From Desulfosporosinus hippei DSM 8344 (GTDB lineage: Bacteria > Bacillota > Desulfitobacteriia > Desulfitobacteriales > Desulfitobacteriaceae): 64,000 nt of DNA. Location of the stretch: assembly GCF_900100785.1 (NCBI RefSeq), contig NZ_FNCP01000005.1:62001-126000 (forward strand). Reading direction: 5' to 3'. Under the pieces are notes generated by a model. That model saw only the letters and a list, made by a program, of their open reading frames with translations. It had not been told where the DNA came from and did no database searches. Below are positions 24,972 to 34,007 of the stretch, piece after piece. Every line of letters begins with the position of its first letter. Position 1 is the stretch's first letter. The position numbers were made by a program, and so were the translations under genes.

Positions 24972-27900
24972 CTATCCATTTCCCCTTTCAGTCGGGTGTT
25001 CTAAGACCCTGTAACACTCAAATTCTCTTTTGATTCTTTGGGCGTATTGGGTTGCTTGTTCTTGATTTTCACGTCTAGCTGCCAGCTCAATTTTAAACGC
25101 TAACATTTTTAGTTCATCCGCTTCTATCAGATTGAAGTTGTTCTTGATTCTATGAGCAATTTCTTCAATCACGTTCAAGTCCTCCTCAAATAAGGCAAGA
25201 CAAAGTTCTTCAATCTCCCGAGAAATTTGCTGGAGTATAGCAACTTTATTCTGTGCCGCGGCTACATCAGAGTTAATATTAACTACTTTTCCATTTTTAC
25301 TAATTGTTACCTCAAGCTGGCTTTCAGGGTTTTGTTGATCTGAAATACTTCCGCTCACTACCTCTTCTAAGAGCTGGAATAATTCATTCATCTTAATTGG
25401 CTTAGGTAGATACTCATCCAACCCTTGGGAAAGGAATTTTTCCCGGTCTCCAACAAGCGCAAACGCGGTTAAGGCAATGATTGGAGTATGCCGGTTCCTA
25501 CCCTCTCTTTCTCGAATTTTGGCGGTCGCTTCGATCCCATCCATGATAGGCATCTGAATATCCATAAAAATTACATCGTACTGACATTTCGAGTGGAATA
25601 ACAAAGCCTCATACCCATTTGCAGCCGAATCTATAAAGTGACCTTTTTCTTTGAGCATTAAGGCCAAGACCATCGAATTAACCTTATCATCCTCGACAAT
25701 CAGAATTTTCAAGGGTTTCATAGTATGGATGGGGTTGAAGGAGTTTTGGGTTAGACGGCTCAGTTCTTCCGAGAGCATGAATTTTAAAGTAAAGGTAAAC
25801 GCACTCCCATGACCCTTACGGCTTTCCACATTGATTGTTCCACCCATCATATGAACCAACTGCTTGGATATCACTAAGCCTAAACCAGTTCCACCGTATT
25901 TTCTGGTGATAGAACCATCGACCTGACTAAAGTTTTTAAATAACTTCTCTTGGTCTAATTTAGATATGCCAATACCCGAATCTGAAACTGTAAACTTTAT
26001 TTCCACCATTTCGTTGGTTAAAGCCTGCTCCCGAACTAAAAGAGTGACTTCCCCATGTTCCGTGAATTTCAAAGCGTTATTTAATAAATTATTAAAAATC
26101 TGTTTTAAACGGTTGGGATCACCCAACAAGGTTTGAGGTATAGCAGAGGAATAGTCGCAACACAATTTCAGCCTTTTTTCCTTGGCAACAGATAAGTGTG
26201 CTTTTATGGTTGAATCGATAAGTTCACGTAGGTTAAACGTTATCTTTTCGATCACTAATTTTCCTGCTTCAATCTTCGAAAAATCTAGAATATCATTAAT
26301 GATTTTTAGCAGGGAGTCTGCACAACTCTTAGCAATTTCCAAATTTTCGCGTTGTTCACTACTTGTTTCCTTTAATAAGGTTAAATCAATCATTCCTAAC
26401 ATTCCATTAATCGGAGTACGTATCTCATGACTCATATTTGCTAAAAATTCGCTTTTGGCACGGTTAGCAGCTTCGGCTACTTCCTTAGCGAGATTGAGTT
26501 CATTTTCTTCACGTATGCGCTCCGTCATATCGGTGATGATCGAGACGAAAAATCCTGGCTCCGGACTATATAGTTTCACAGAAAACCAACGTTTACTCCA
26601 CTCTGAATAGTAGACCGGCAAGACGAGTTTCAGCCCATTTGACGCCACCTCTCCGTATTCTACCATTCTTTGTTTGAAGATTTCTGGATCTTCACCGGAA
26701 AATAGTTCTGAATATTTCTTCCCGATAATTTCTTTCCGTGTCACATTAAATATTTTTTCATAGGCTTCATTAATCTCTAGAATCTCATAATCGAGGGGCT
26801 TCCCCACTTCATCATAGATAACTTTGTTATAAGCAAAGCTATCGGGCATATTCAATATCAACGAGCGATATCGTTCATATAAACGTCGTTGTTTTTCTTC
26901 GCTTCTCAGTAATTCTGTTTCTGCCTTCTTTCGTTCAGAGATGTCTCGGACAAACGATAGAATGCATTTTTTCTCATCCACCTCAACCAACTGTGTGCTG
27001 ATCTCAACAGGAATTTCTTGACCCTCTTTGGTAACGTGAATATTCTCGAATGTACATTGTCCTTTTAGTATGATTTCTTGAATCATTTGGCTTACATAAT
27101 TCCTATTACCTTCTTTATTAATATTTAGGACACTTTTACCTAACAACTCATCTTTGGAATACCCCATTCGCTGACAAGCCACTATGTTAACATCAATAAT
27201 TTTTAAATCTATTGATTGCTCACCCTGAATCTCATATAAAAAAATACCGTCTTGAGCAACCTCAAAAAGGCTCCGGTACCGCCTTTCGCTATCCATTAAC
27301 AATTTTTCTGCTTTTTTCCGGTCGGTTATATCACGGATGATGCTCACTAAAATTCGTTGCCCTTCTATATATGTACCATAGGCACTTACCTCAACAGGGA
27401 ATCTACTGCTATCTTTACGAATGTGTCGAGTCTCAAATAAAATCCCTTGTTCCCCAACTTGATTCATTTGCTGTAAGGTCAAGTGAGCCTCCTCACGCAA
27501 ATCAAAGATCGTTAAATCTAGTAGTTCCTCTCTCGTATAGCCGTACGCTCGAACAGCAGCCTGATTGGCTTCAATAATAGACCCTTTCATATCGAGCATT
27601 AAAATGATATCACGAGCTTTTTCAAGAAGAACTTGATACTTTTTAGCTGAATCCTCCACTAATTTGTTATCCGTAATGTTGTCTAGCGCTACGACCACAT
27701 GGCGGTTGCCTTTGATCATAACTGGAGTAACGCTTGCCAGAAACCAATACTTTCTCGCTTTTCCGTTATGGATCAATATCTTAGTGTATTCCAAGTGAGT
27801 TATAGGTTGTCCTGTCTTTAAGGCTGACTCGATAGCCAAGCGCATCTTGCAGGTTTGGCATTGCAATCCAAAACCACACCCCTTAATATCTTCTGCGCTC

Positions 27901-28091
27901 CCCTTGCAACGAACCTCATCGCCGAAACGCTTACCCATAGACTCTTCCCGAGTTCGGTACAAAAACTCCAGTGCTGCATTGTTGATGTTTTCAAGCAACG
28001 AGTCTTCATTAAGTAAGAACATTCCAATGGGACTGGAGTTAAAAATCATTTCGAAATTACTCATTTCGGTATCATCTTGGTTCAAAGTCAT
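24972..28091 (-). CDS. Hybrid histidine kinase with Cys-rich PAS (PAS x4-HisKA-HATPase-REC-HPt)
   Basis: 1039 residues, soluble. The first PAS (about 10-145) contains four Cys in a tight pattern (RCKGSAEDIKGCGFGLQC, then two residues and C), suggesting a metal or Fe-S site. Three more PAS domains follow, with YTREELLDLTIFD, YSKDELLGKSVLN and VTRKEIIGKKYSEL. Then HisKA (NMSHEIRTPING, His near 553), HATPase (NNLLNNALKF, DSGIGI, GGTGLGL), REC (VIFMDIQMPIMDG) and a C-terminal HPt with intact IAHRIKNNF. This is a complete internal phosphorelay ending in the adjacent regulator. GGGGT-rich ribosome site upstream of the ATG. It closely resembles the kinase at 21320, so the two are a tandem duplicate pair. 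Confidence 0.93.
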   Translation of the reverse strand: MTLNQDDTEMSNFEMIFNSSPIGMFLLNEDSLLENINNAALEFLYRTREESMGKRFGDEVRCKGSAEDIKGCGFGLQCQTCKMRLAIESALKTGQPITHLEYTKILIHNGKARKYWFLASVTPVMIKGNRHVVVALDNITDNKLVEDSAKKYQVLLEKARDIILMLDMKGSIIEANQAAVRAYGYTREELLDLTIFDLREEAHLTLQQMNQVGEQGILFETRHIRKDSSRFPVEVSAYGTYIEGQRILVSIIRDITDRKKAEKLLMDSERRYRSLFEVAQDGIFLYEIQGEQSIDLKIIDVNIVACQRMGYSKDELLGKSVLNINKEGNRNYVSQMIQEIILKGQCTFENIHVTKEGQEIPVEISTQLVEVDEKKCILSFVRDISERKKAETELLRSEEKQRRLYERYRSLILNMPDSFAYNKVIYDEVGKPLDYEILEINEAYEKIFNVTRKEIIGKKYSELFSGEDPEIFKQRMVEYGEVASNGLKLVLPVYYSEWSKRWFSVKLYSPEPGFFVSIITDMTERIREENELNLAKEVAEAANRAKSEFLANMSHEIRTPINGMLGMIDLTLLKETSSEQRENLEIAKSCADSLLKIINDILDFSKIEAGKLVIEKITFNLRELIDSTIKAHLSVAKEKRLKLCCDYSSAIPQTLLGDPNRLKQIFNNLLNNALKFTEHGEVTLLVREQALTNEMVEIKFTVSDSGIGISKLDQEKLFKNFSQVDGSITRKYGGTGLGLVISKQLVHMMGGTINVESRKGHGSAFTFTLKFMLSEELSRLTQNSFNPIHTMKPLKILIVEDDKVNSMVLALMLKEKGHFIDSAANGYEALLFHSKCQYDVIFMDIQMPIMDGIEATAKIREREGRNRHTPIIALTAFALVGDREKFLSQGLDEYLPKPIKMNELFQLLEEVVSGSISDQQNPESQLEVTISKNGKVVNINSDVAAAQNKVAILQQISREIEELCLALFEEDLNVIEEIAHRIKNNFNLIEADELKMLAFKIELAARRENQEQATQYAQRIKREFECYRVLEHPTERGNG

Positions 28092-28155
28092 ACCCCAGCA
28101 CCCCTTAAAAATTAATCTATTTAAGACGCCTCCGTTCCCACAATTTTACTCTAAA

Positions 28156-29742
28156 TTAAATACCATCCCATTTCTCCTTACTTCTCATTAATTCCAACAT
28201 TTTTTCAGTAAATATTCTTGTAATCTCAGGGTCAAACTGTGTACCAGCATTTTTTTGAATTTCCAATAAGGCTTCTTCTTCACTCAAAGAATTCCGGTAT
28301 GGTCGGTTGCTGATCATTGCGTCATAGCTATCAGCTAAAGCAATAATTCTTGAAATCCTTGGAATAGAATCGCCCTTTAACCCCTTTGGATAACCATTAC
28401 CATCCCATCGTTCATGATGTGCTAATATGCCGTCAGCTAATTCCGACATTTCATAAGAAGTACTTAGGATTCTCCAGCCAATATCAGGATGCCTTTTTAT
28501 TTGTTCCCACTCATCCCCTGATAGTTTTCCTGGTTTATTAAGTATCCCCTCTTCGATGGCAATTTTTCCAATATCATGAAGAAGGCCTACAACTTTGAGC
28601 TTAGATACTTCGATTTCAGACAAACCTAATGCTCTTCCTATAGACTGACATAGTTGACTTACTCGCTTGGAATGTTGTTCTTCCCTTGGGTTTTTTTCGT
28701 GTAGAGTGTTAATGATTGTGTTGATTGTATTACCTCTCATCCCTTCGTTTTCGATAATTTTGTTTTTATATAAGGCGTCCTCAGCGCTTTTGAGGACTTT
28801 TAATAGATCCTCACCCGGTCTTTTCTTTGTCTCCCATCCAAATGAGATACTCACATTAATAGCATTAATGTCAATAGTTGAATATAATTCTCTCATTTTC
28901 TTAACAATAGTTTCAGCCTCTTCTTTATTCGTCTGAGGCAGAAGAATCACAAATTCATCTCCACCCCAGCGGGCGACTATATCCTCTAATCTACAGGCAC
29001 TTCGGATGGCCGTTGCAGCTTTCTGTAAAAGCTCATCGCCTTTATCGTGACTAAAGGCATCATTCACAAGTTTTAAGCCATTAATATCCCCGATAATAAT
29101 CGAAATAGGAAGATTTTTTTCAACGTCTAAGCGTTTCAGTTCTAATTCATAGAATCTTCTATTATTAAGGGCAGTTAAAACATCATAATAATTTAAATAG
29201 CGATTTTCCTCTTCCCTTTTTTTGCGTTCAGTGAGGTCTATCCCTATTCCAACAAACCACAGTTTCCCATCAATGACGACTGAACTAGCAGTCAAGTACA
29301 TTGGAATTTTTGTGCCGTCTTTCCTTTGTAAATCGACTTCAGCATCTCCAAATCCATTCTGGCTAACCAGCTTAAGTCCATCGACTACCGCAGTTTGACT
29401 CTTTTCATCACCTTCATACCAATCCATCAACTTTATGCGGGCCAGCTCATCGGAGGAATATCCGGTCAGCTCTTCGTGTTTTTTATTCCATCTCACTAGC
29501 TTTCTTTGATCATCGTAAAGATAAATAATCCACGGGGCGCTGTTAAATAAGGCATCGGTGAAGTTTCTTTCTTTATCCAACTCATTTTTTGCTCGTACCT
29601 TCTCAACAATCTCTTCTTCCAGGATAGTATTCATATCCTTCAGCTGATTTGTGCGATGAATAACCTTGTTCTCAAATTCTTGATTTAAGCTGTTAATTTC
29701 TTTTTCAAGCATTTGACGCTTAGGAACTTTTTCTTCAGGCAT
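28156..29742 (-). CDS. PAS-GGDEF-HD-GYP protein, c-di-GMP synthesis/hydrolysis
   Basis: 528 residues. N-terminal coiled coil (about 1-65), PAS (about 70-185, WIIYLYDDQRKLVRWNKKHEELTGY), GGDEF (RWGGDEF with RLED inhibitory site five residues upstream), then HD-GYP: HDIGK metal site, HHERWDGNGYPKGL signature and ALADSYDAM. Both enzymatic halves look catalytically complete, so it may make or degrade c-di-GMP depending on state. ATG 29742 has AGGAG 9 nt upstream; the GTG at 29763 precedes it. It lies between CheX and the hybrid kinase, inside the signalling cluster. Confidence 0.92.
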   Translation of the reverse strand: MPEEKVPKRQMLEKEINSLNQEFENKVIHRTNQLKDMNTILEEEIVEKVRAKNELDKERNFTDALFNSAPWIIYLYDDQRKLVRWNKKHEELTGYSSDELARIKLMDWYEGDEKSQTAVVDGLKLVSQNGFGDAEVDLQRKDGTKIPMYLTASSVVIDGKLWFVGIGIDLTERKKREEENRYLNYYDVLTALNNRRFYELELKRLDVEKNLPISIIIGDINGLKLVNDAFSHDKGDELLQKAATAIRSACRLEDIVARWGGDEFVILLPQTNKEEAETIVKKMRELYSTIDINAINVSISFGWETKKRPGEDLLKVLKSAEDALYKNKIIENEGMRGNTINTIINTLHEKNPREEQHSKRVSQLCQSIGRALGLSEIEVSKLKVVGLLHDIGKIAIEEGILNKPGKLSGDEWEQIKRHPDIGWRILSTSYEMSELADGILAHHERWDGNGYPKGLKGDSIPRISRIIALADSYDAMISNRPYRNSLSEEEALLEIQKNAGTQFDPEITRIFTEKMLELMRSKEKWDGI

Positions 29743-29811
29743 GGCATTGACTCCTTTAAACACGACATTGGTCTCTTCTTGCTCTACATGAGTCTCTACT
29801 GCCAGCTTTTC

Positions 29812-30285
29812 TTAAGCTACATTTTCAGCAAACGATACATTAATCTGAATTTGTGACTCATCTTCGAATATCAAGGGTATACAGACAACAACGGTATTCG
29901 GAATGCTAAATTGAATATTGTCTCCTGTCAAAATGGTAGGAGGGGTGATATCTACGATTATTTCTTTTCTAGAAAATAAAGTTGCAGTATGGCCTAAGAT
30001 CATATTACATAATTCTGCAATGGCACTTTTGGCAATTTCATCGAGCTCGCTTATCAGAGGACATCCCATCATCGCTGAGGCAAGCTTACAACATATTTCC
30101 TTGCTAAAGGTCATCACGACACTGCCATGGAACCCACCGGTTATCCCAATCAGCACCAGAATGCTTTCACTCATATAGGGCGCATCTTTGATATAGATCT
30201 TACCCATCTTCGTCTTAAAGCCCGTAACTTGATCAATCATTTCCGCGCTTGCTGATAAAAACGGATTAATATATTCCACCTTCAT
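29812..30285 (-). CDS. cheX: CheX-like CheY-P phosphatase
   Basis: 157 residues. The CheX/CheC/FliY fold is recognised by NPFLSASAEMI at the start, then GGFHGSVVMTFS, and the catalytic E-x2-N in AIAELCNMILGHTAT, followed by VDITPPTILTG. Only one such catalytic helix is evident, as in CheX. It should dephosphorylate the CheY encoded immediately upstream (30322). A decayed paralogue lies at 43324-43786. Confidence 0.87.
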   Translation of the reverse strand: MKVEYINPFLSASAEMIDQVTGFKTKMGKIYIKDAPYMSESILVLIGITGGFHGSVVMTFSKEICCKLASAMMGCPLISELDEIAKSAIAELCNMILGHTATLFSRKEIIVDITPPTILTGDNIQFSIPNTVVVCIPLIFEDESQIQINVSFAENVA

Positions 30286-30321
30286 GAATAACCCCTTCTT
30301 TCGTTAACTTAATACATATAA

Positions 30322-30678
30322 TCACCCTAATTTATCCAACACTTGTAATAACCGCTCTTCTGTGAAGGGTTTAACGAGGTAGTTTTTCGCTCCACTGATA
30401 ATGGCTTCTTTGACCATTCCCTCTTGACCCAAGGCCGTAAGCATGACAACCATTGCCTTGGGATTAATCGCTTTAATAGCTTTTAACGCCTCTATTCCAG
30501 TCATTTCGGGCATTGTAATATCCATGGTCACGATATCCGGCTGTAATTGCTTATATAATTCGACGCCTATTACCCCGTTAGCAGCTTCACCGACCACTTC
30601 GTAATTCGAGTTTTCTAACATTTTTTTGATCGTCAATCTCATGAATATTGCATCATCGACAATAAGTATCTTTTTCAT
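30322..30678 (-). CDS. cheY: CheY-type single-domain response regulator
   Basis: 118 residues: VDDAIFMR, IVTMDITMPEMTG phospho-acceptor, MLTALGQ and VKPF with conserved Thr/Lys. The sequence pattern (DITMPEMTGIEAL, NYLVKPF) is that of chemotaxis CheY of Gram-positive bacteria. It is followed by cheX, giving a signal/termination pair. No flagellar motor gene is nearby, so the output may not be motility. Confidence 0.88.
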   Translation of the reverse strand: MKKILIVDDAIFMRLTIKKMLENSNYEVVGEAANGVIGVELYKQLQPDIVTMDITMPEMTGIEALKAIKAINPKAMVVMLTALGQEGMVKEAIISGAKNYLVKPFTEERLLQVLDKLG

Positions 30679-30707
30679 GGTGCCCGCCTCCTATACTTAC
30701 TAAGCTT

Positions 30708-31118
30708 TTATTTAAAATTCCCACGCATGCTCTCCCACCAACGCTTAAGTTTTTCTTCATTAAGTTTGACAATTTTACTGACATCTTTAAACTCTTTAAA
30801 CGGTTTTAGAATATAATCACTGGCCCCTTTTTCCAGACTGAGCATGGTGATCTCCATGGTGGAATAGCCTGTCATCATAATCACCTGAGCCAAGGGGTCA
30901 TATTCTTTAATTTGGGTCAGCAATTCAAGTCCATTCATTTCTGGCATCACAATATCGGATAAAATGATATGGTATTTCGTCCCCTTAATCATTTCTAAAG
31001 CAGTGATGGGGGAAGAAGCCGTATGTACGTTATAGCCATCTAACCTTAATAACTGCGCTAGGGCAATCAGGATTTCTTCTTCATCATCAACTATTAAAAC
31101 CCGCAGTTCTGGGTACAT
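30708..31118 (-). CDS. Response regulator, REC only
   Basis: 136 residues: VDDEEEIL, IILSDIVMPEMNGLELL, MTGYSTME and YILKPFKEF. This is the NtrC/AtoC-type receiver pattern but without AAA or DNA-binding domains. The C-terminal tail (KLNEEKLKRWWESM) is a short basic helix. ATG 31118 has GAGGAGG upstream; the ORF could extend to 31175 only by overlapping the previous gene. It is likely phosphorylated by the kinase at 32610 or via the HPt protein at 31141. Confidence 0.88.
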   Translation of the reverse strand: MYPELRVLIVDDEEEILIALAQLLRLDGYNVHTASSPITALEMIKGTKYHIILSDIVMPEMNGLELLTQIKEYDPLAQVIMMTGYSTMEITMLSLEKGASDYILKPFKEFKDVSKIVKLNEEKLKRWWESMRGNFK

Positions 31119-31140
31119 AGTTATCCCTCCTCTTAAAATA

Positions 31141-32508
31141 TTAGTTACTTGTACCAAAAGAGGCGTTAAAGGCATTGGGAAAGATGTGCAAGTCCCTTGT
31201 GAATAGCGCGCTGGCCTCTAGGACATTGACTTGTCTCCGTGTATTAGGTCCACTGGAAACTAAGGACAAGCGAACACTATGGTGGTTAAGCTTTGTTTTT
31301 AAATCTTCTAATATCGATATATCCGAGGGTTCGAACACTCTCATTTGACTGAGATCGAGCACAGCCAGCTGAGGAACATCCTTTGTCAACGCTAATCTTT
31401 CCTGGAAAGCAGATGGTGAAAGTTTTACTTTTTCATCCATAATCTCCGTGAAGAAGTACACTTTGTTACATAAGACATCAAAAACCGTCTCCCAAAATCC
31501 CTGCAGGATACTTGCCGCCATTCTTGCTCGATCATTTCCATCCATTTCGGCAGTTTGAACTAAGAACGTGATATAACGCCTCCAACCTGCCAGCCCTCCA
31601 GGAAACCAACTCTCTGTAGCAACACTTGCTTCTTCCCCAAAATCTGCCAACCCCTGAACCAACCCAGCTATCTTTACCTTTGAATAGTCCTTTTGTCGGA
31701 ATTCTTCCAGTAGGAGAGTCACTAATTGATCAAAATGTCCCACCTCCAGAACAGTCGGTAACTGCCCCTTGCCTTGTGAACTTCGGTCAAGATCCTTTTT
31801 CAGCTCTAATAGTCTAATTTCTGAAATGTCCCCCACATCACAGGTCATTCGCACTAGCTCATCGGTCTCATCCGTACTAAACACGATCGTTAAAGCATTA
31901 TTCGTGGAACTTTCCGGCAATTCAAGACTTTCCAGATTAGGAAGAGAATAAACGACATTGCCGATTTCCTTCAAGCGTTCCAACACTAAAAACTGTCGAA
32001 CCTGCGGCATGATCGACTCCTCGTCCATCTGAACATGAATATAGATTAAGCGTTTGCCAACAAAAGCACTGCTCCCTCGTGTGACCGAATTAAGATGTAC
32101 AGTCCGCTCTTCTAAAACCTCCGGCTGGTGGATTCGTGCAATTTTCTCTAACAATTTCTTCTTATGCTCAAAATCCTGGGCCGTTATGATTTCCCCATTC
32201 CGAACATATTGAAGCTGCGTTTCCATCAATTCTAGGGCATCTAACATTAGAGTGGTGATTCCCTCATCTACCTTAAGTTTTCCAGAGCGGAGCGGTCCCA
32301 GCAAATCTTCGAGATGATGAGATATTTCTGCTAGATCGAGAAGTCCCAAAAATTGGCTGCCACCTTTAATGGAATGCACTACTCTGAAGACATGATTAAT
32401 CCGCGCTAGTAACTCATCTGATTCATCTTCAACGAGTAACAAATTGGTGGCTTCTAGGAGCATATCTTCCGTTTCAGTGATAAATACACTCTTTAATTCA
32501 TCATCCAT
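31141..32508 (-). CDS. HPt-STAS protein (CheA-like N-terminus, no kinase)
   Basis: 455 residues. The N-terminal HPt has its His in VVHSIKGGSQFLGL, as in CheA P1. A middle region (about 140-350) of mixed alpha/beta resembles no catalytic domain. The C-terminal ~100 residues look like a STAS domain (LAVLDLSQMRVFEPSDISILEDLKTKL). HisKA, HATPase and CheW domains are absent, so it should be a phosphotransfer protein that couples the CheA or histidine-kinase branch to a STAS/stressosome-type partner (inference). It lies between the histidine kinase and the response regulators. Confidence 0.8.
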   Translation of the reverse strand: MDDELKSVFITETEDMLLEATNLLLVEDESDELLARINHVFRVVHSIKGGSQFLGLLDLAEISHHLEDLLGPLRSGKLKVDEGITTLMLDALELMETQLQYVRNGEIITAQDFEHKKKLLEKIARIHQPEVLEERTVHLNSVTRGSSAFVGKRLIYIHVQMDEESIMPQVRQFLVLERLKEIGNVVYSLPNLESLELPESSTNNALTIVFSTDETDELVRMTCDVGDISEIRLLELKKDLDRSSQGKGQLPTVLEVGHFDQLVTLLLEEFRQKDYSKVKIAGLVQGLADFGEEASVATESWFPGGLAGWRRYITFLVQTAEMDGNDRARMAASILQGFWETVFDVLCNKVYFFTEIMDEKVKLSPSAFQERLALTKDVPQLAVLDLSQMRVFEPSDISILEDLKTKLNHHSVRLSLVSSGPNTRRQVNVLEASALFTRDLHIFPNAFNASFGTSN

Positions 32509-32609
32509 CTCTAACCCTTCCCTTTCAGGTCATTCAATGGTAAGGCTCCCACTTCCATGGGAGCTACCAGTACTCCGCTTCGGTGTGACGACTTCCTCCG
32601 AAAGTCTCA

Positions 32610-34007
32610 CTATTCAACTTTAGTTGAAAGATTTAACTTGGGTTCTGGGTTATAGCTAGGCAGGCGTAACGTAATCCTCGTTCCTTCGCCAAGTTCACTC
32701 GCCACGGCGATATGTCCACTATGATCCTTGACAATTCCATGTACTATCGAGAGTCCAAGCCCCATACCCTCAGGATCCTTAGAGTAAAATGGTTCAAAAA
32801 TATGCGGTATTTCTTTGCTGTCTATGCCACAGCCATTATCTTGAACATCAACGAGGACCCAACCTTGCGTCATCTCTTCTTGGCGGACGGAAATTCGAAT
32901 TATACCCATACTTCTTTTTACTTTATTTATAGCTCGCGTAGCGTTTTGTAAGAAATTAACAAACACTTGCTCTAACTGTTGATAACTTCCATAAACCAAG
33001 ATCTTGGAGACTTCCTGATAATCCAGAGTTATACCACTGATTGCGGTACGATCGCTGGATATGAGCATCCAGGCCGAACTAATCACCTCAGCCAGATTGA
33101 CTTCTTTCCGTTCTATAGCTTGTTGGCGAGAAAAATATTTAAGACCCGCGACAATATTGGAAATGCGTTCTACTCCCGACAAAATTGCTTTCATAGCCCT
33201 GCTTAAATCAAGAGACATATCGCTAGTTACGGCGTGTGACTTACTTTCCAGCAAGTCGTGATACCGAGTCATTAGTTCTAAATTCATGCGAATAAATGTC
33301 AAGGGATTATTGATTTCATGCGCCACACCCGCGACTAATTGCCCAACACTTGCCAAACGGTCCGCTTGCTGTAAGGCCAGCTCTTTTTCTCTGAGTCGTT
33401 CAATAAGCAAGCGATTTTCCTTGACCCGTTCATCAAACTGAAGCTCTATACTTTCCTCTGACGTCCCCTTACCATAATGTCCTTCTAGTTCTTCGACAAG
33501 GGCCACTATCCCCTGATTGGTCAGCAACAATTCCTGTCGATAATCCTTAATCTCCTGTTCCATGCCCAATTGATGATCGAGATACTCCTGAAGGTCCGTG
33601 TGTATACTCTCCCAGCTCATCGACCCATTTGAAGAGTTACGATTTTCATAAGGTATTTCGTCCACTGAACATCGAACGGTTAATTCCCACTTGTGATCTT
33701 GAATCATCATGATGATCGAGTTTTCAGAGAAAACTCGCATAAACCAATCCGGATAATTAATGTGTTTTATCTCGGCTTGAATACTGACTTCCGTACGCAT
33801 TCTGATATAATTGCTGTCCCTCTCGATTTCTGCATACCATCCCGTACTCGCCCCGTGCTTCTCTAACTCTGCCAGCTGCCAGGTCACTAACACTGAAAGC
33901 TTTAAATAGACATTAAAGCCTCCCCCAACAGAAAGGACTGCACTCCATAAAGAAGGTAAGACTGCATTTTGAGGTGTACTGCGAACCGTATAAAGGCTTT
34001 GGCTCAT
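32610..34007 (-). CDS. NtrB-like soluble histidine kinase
   Basis: 465 residues. The N-terminal ~190 residues have no recognised domain. A coiled coil (about 180-215) leads to HisKA with His in VAGVAHEINNPLTFI (near 227), then HATPase: NFLQNATRAI, DNGCGID, DPEGMGLGLSIVHGIV. This is the NtrB/ZraS subclass. The start overlaps the stop of the RsbT-X fusion by 4 bp (ATGA), so it is translationally coupled to the stressosome genes. That places a two-component kinase directly on the stressosome output. Confidence 0.9.
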   Translation of the reverse strand: MSQSLYTVRSTPQNAVLPSLWSAVLSVGGGFNVYLKLSVLVTWQLAELEKHGASTGWYAEIERDSNYIRMRTEVSIQAEIKHINYPDWFMRVFSENSIIMMIQDHKWELTVRCSVDEIPYENRNSSNGSMSWESIHTDLQEYLDHQLGMEQEIKDYRQELLLTNQGIVALVEELEGHYGKGTSEESIELQFDERVKENRLLIERLREKELALQQADRLASVGQLVAGVAHEINNPLTFIRMNLELMTRYHDLLESKSHAVTSDMSLDLSRAMKAILSGVERISNIVAGLKYFSRQQAIERKEVNLAEVISSAWMLISSDRTAISGITLDYQEVSKILVYGSYQQLEQVFVNFLQNATRAINKVKRSMGIIRISVRQEEMTQGWVLVDVQDNGCGIDSKEIPHIFEPFYSKDPEGMGLGLSIVHGIVKDHSGHIAVASELGEGTRITLRLPSYNPEPKLNLSTKVE

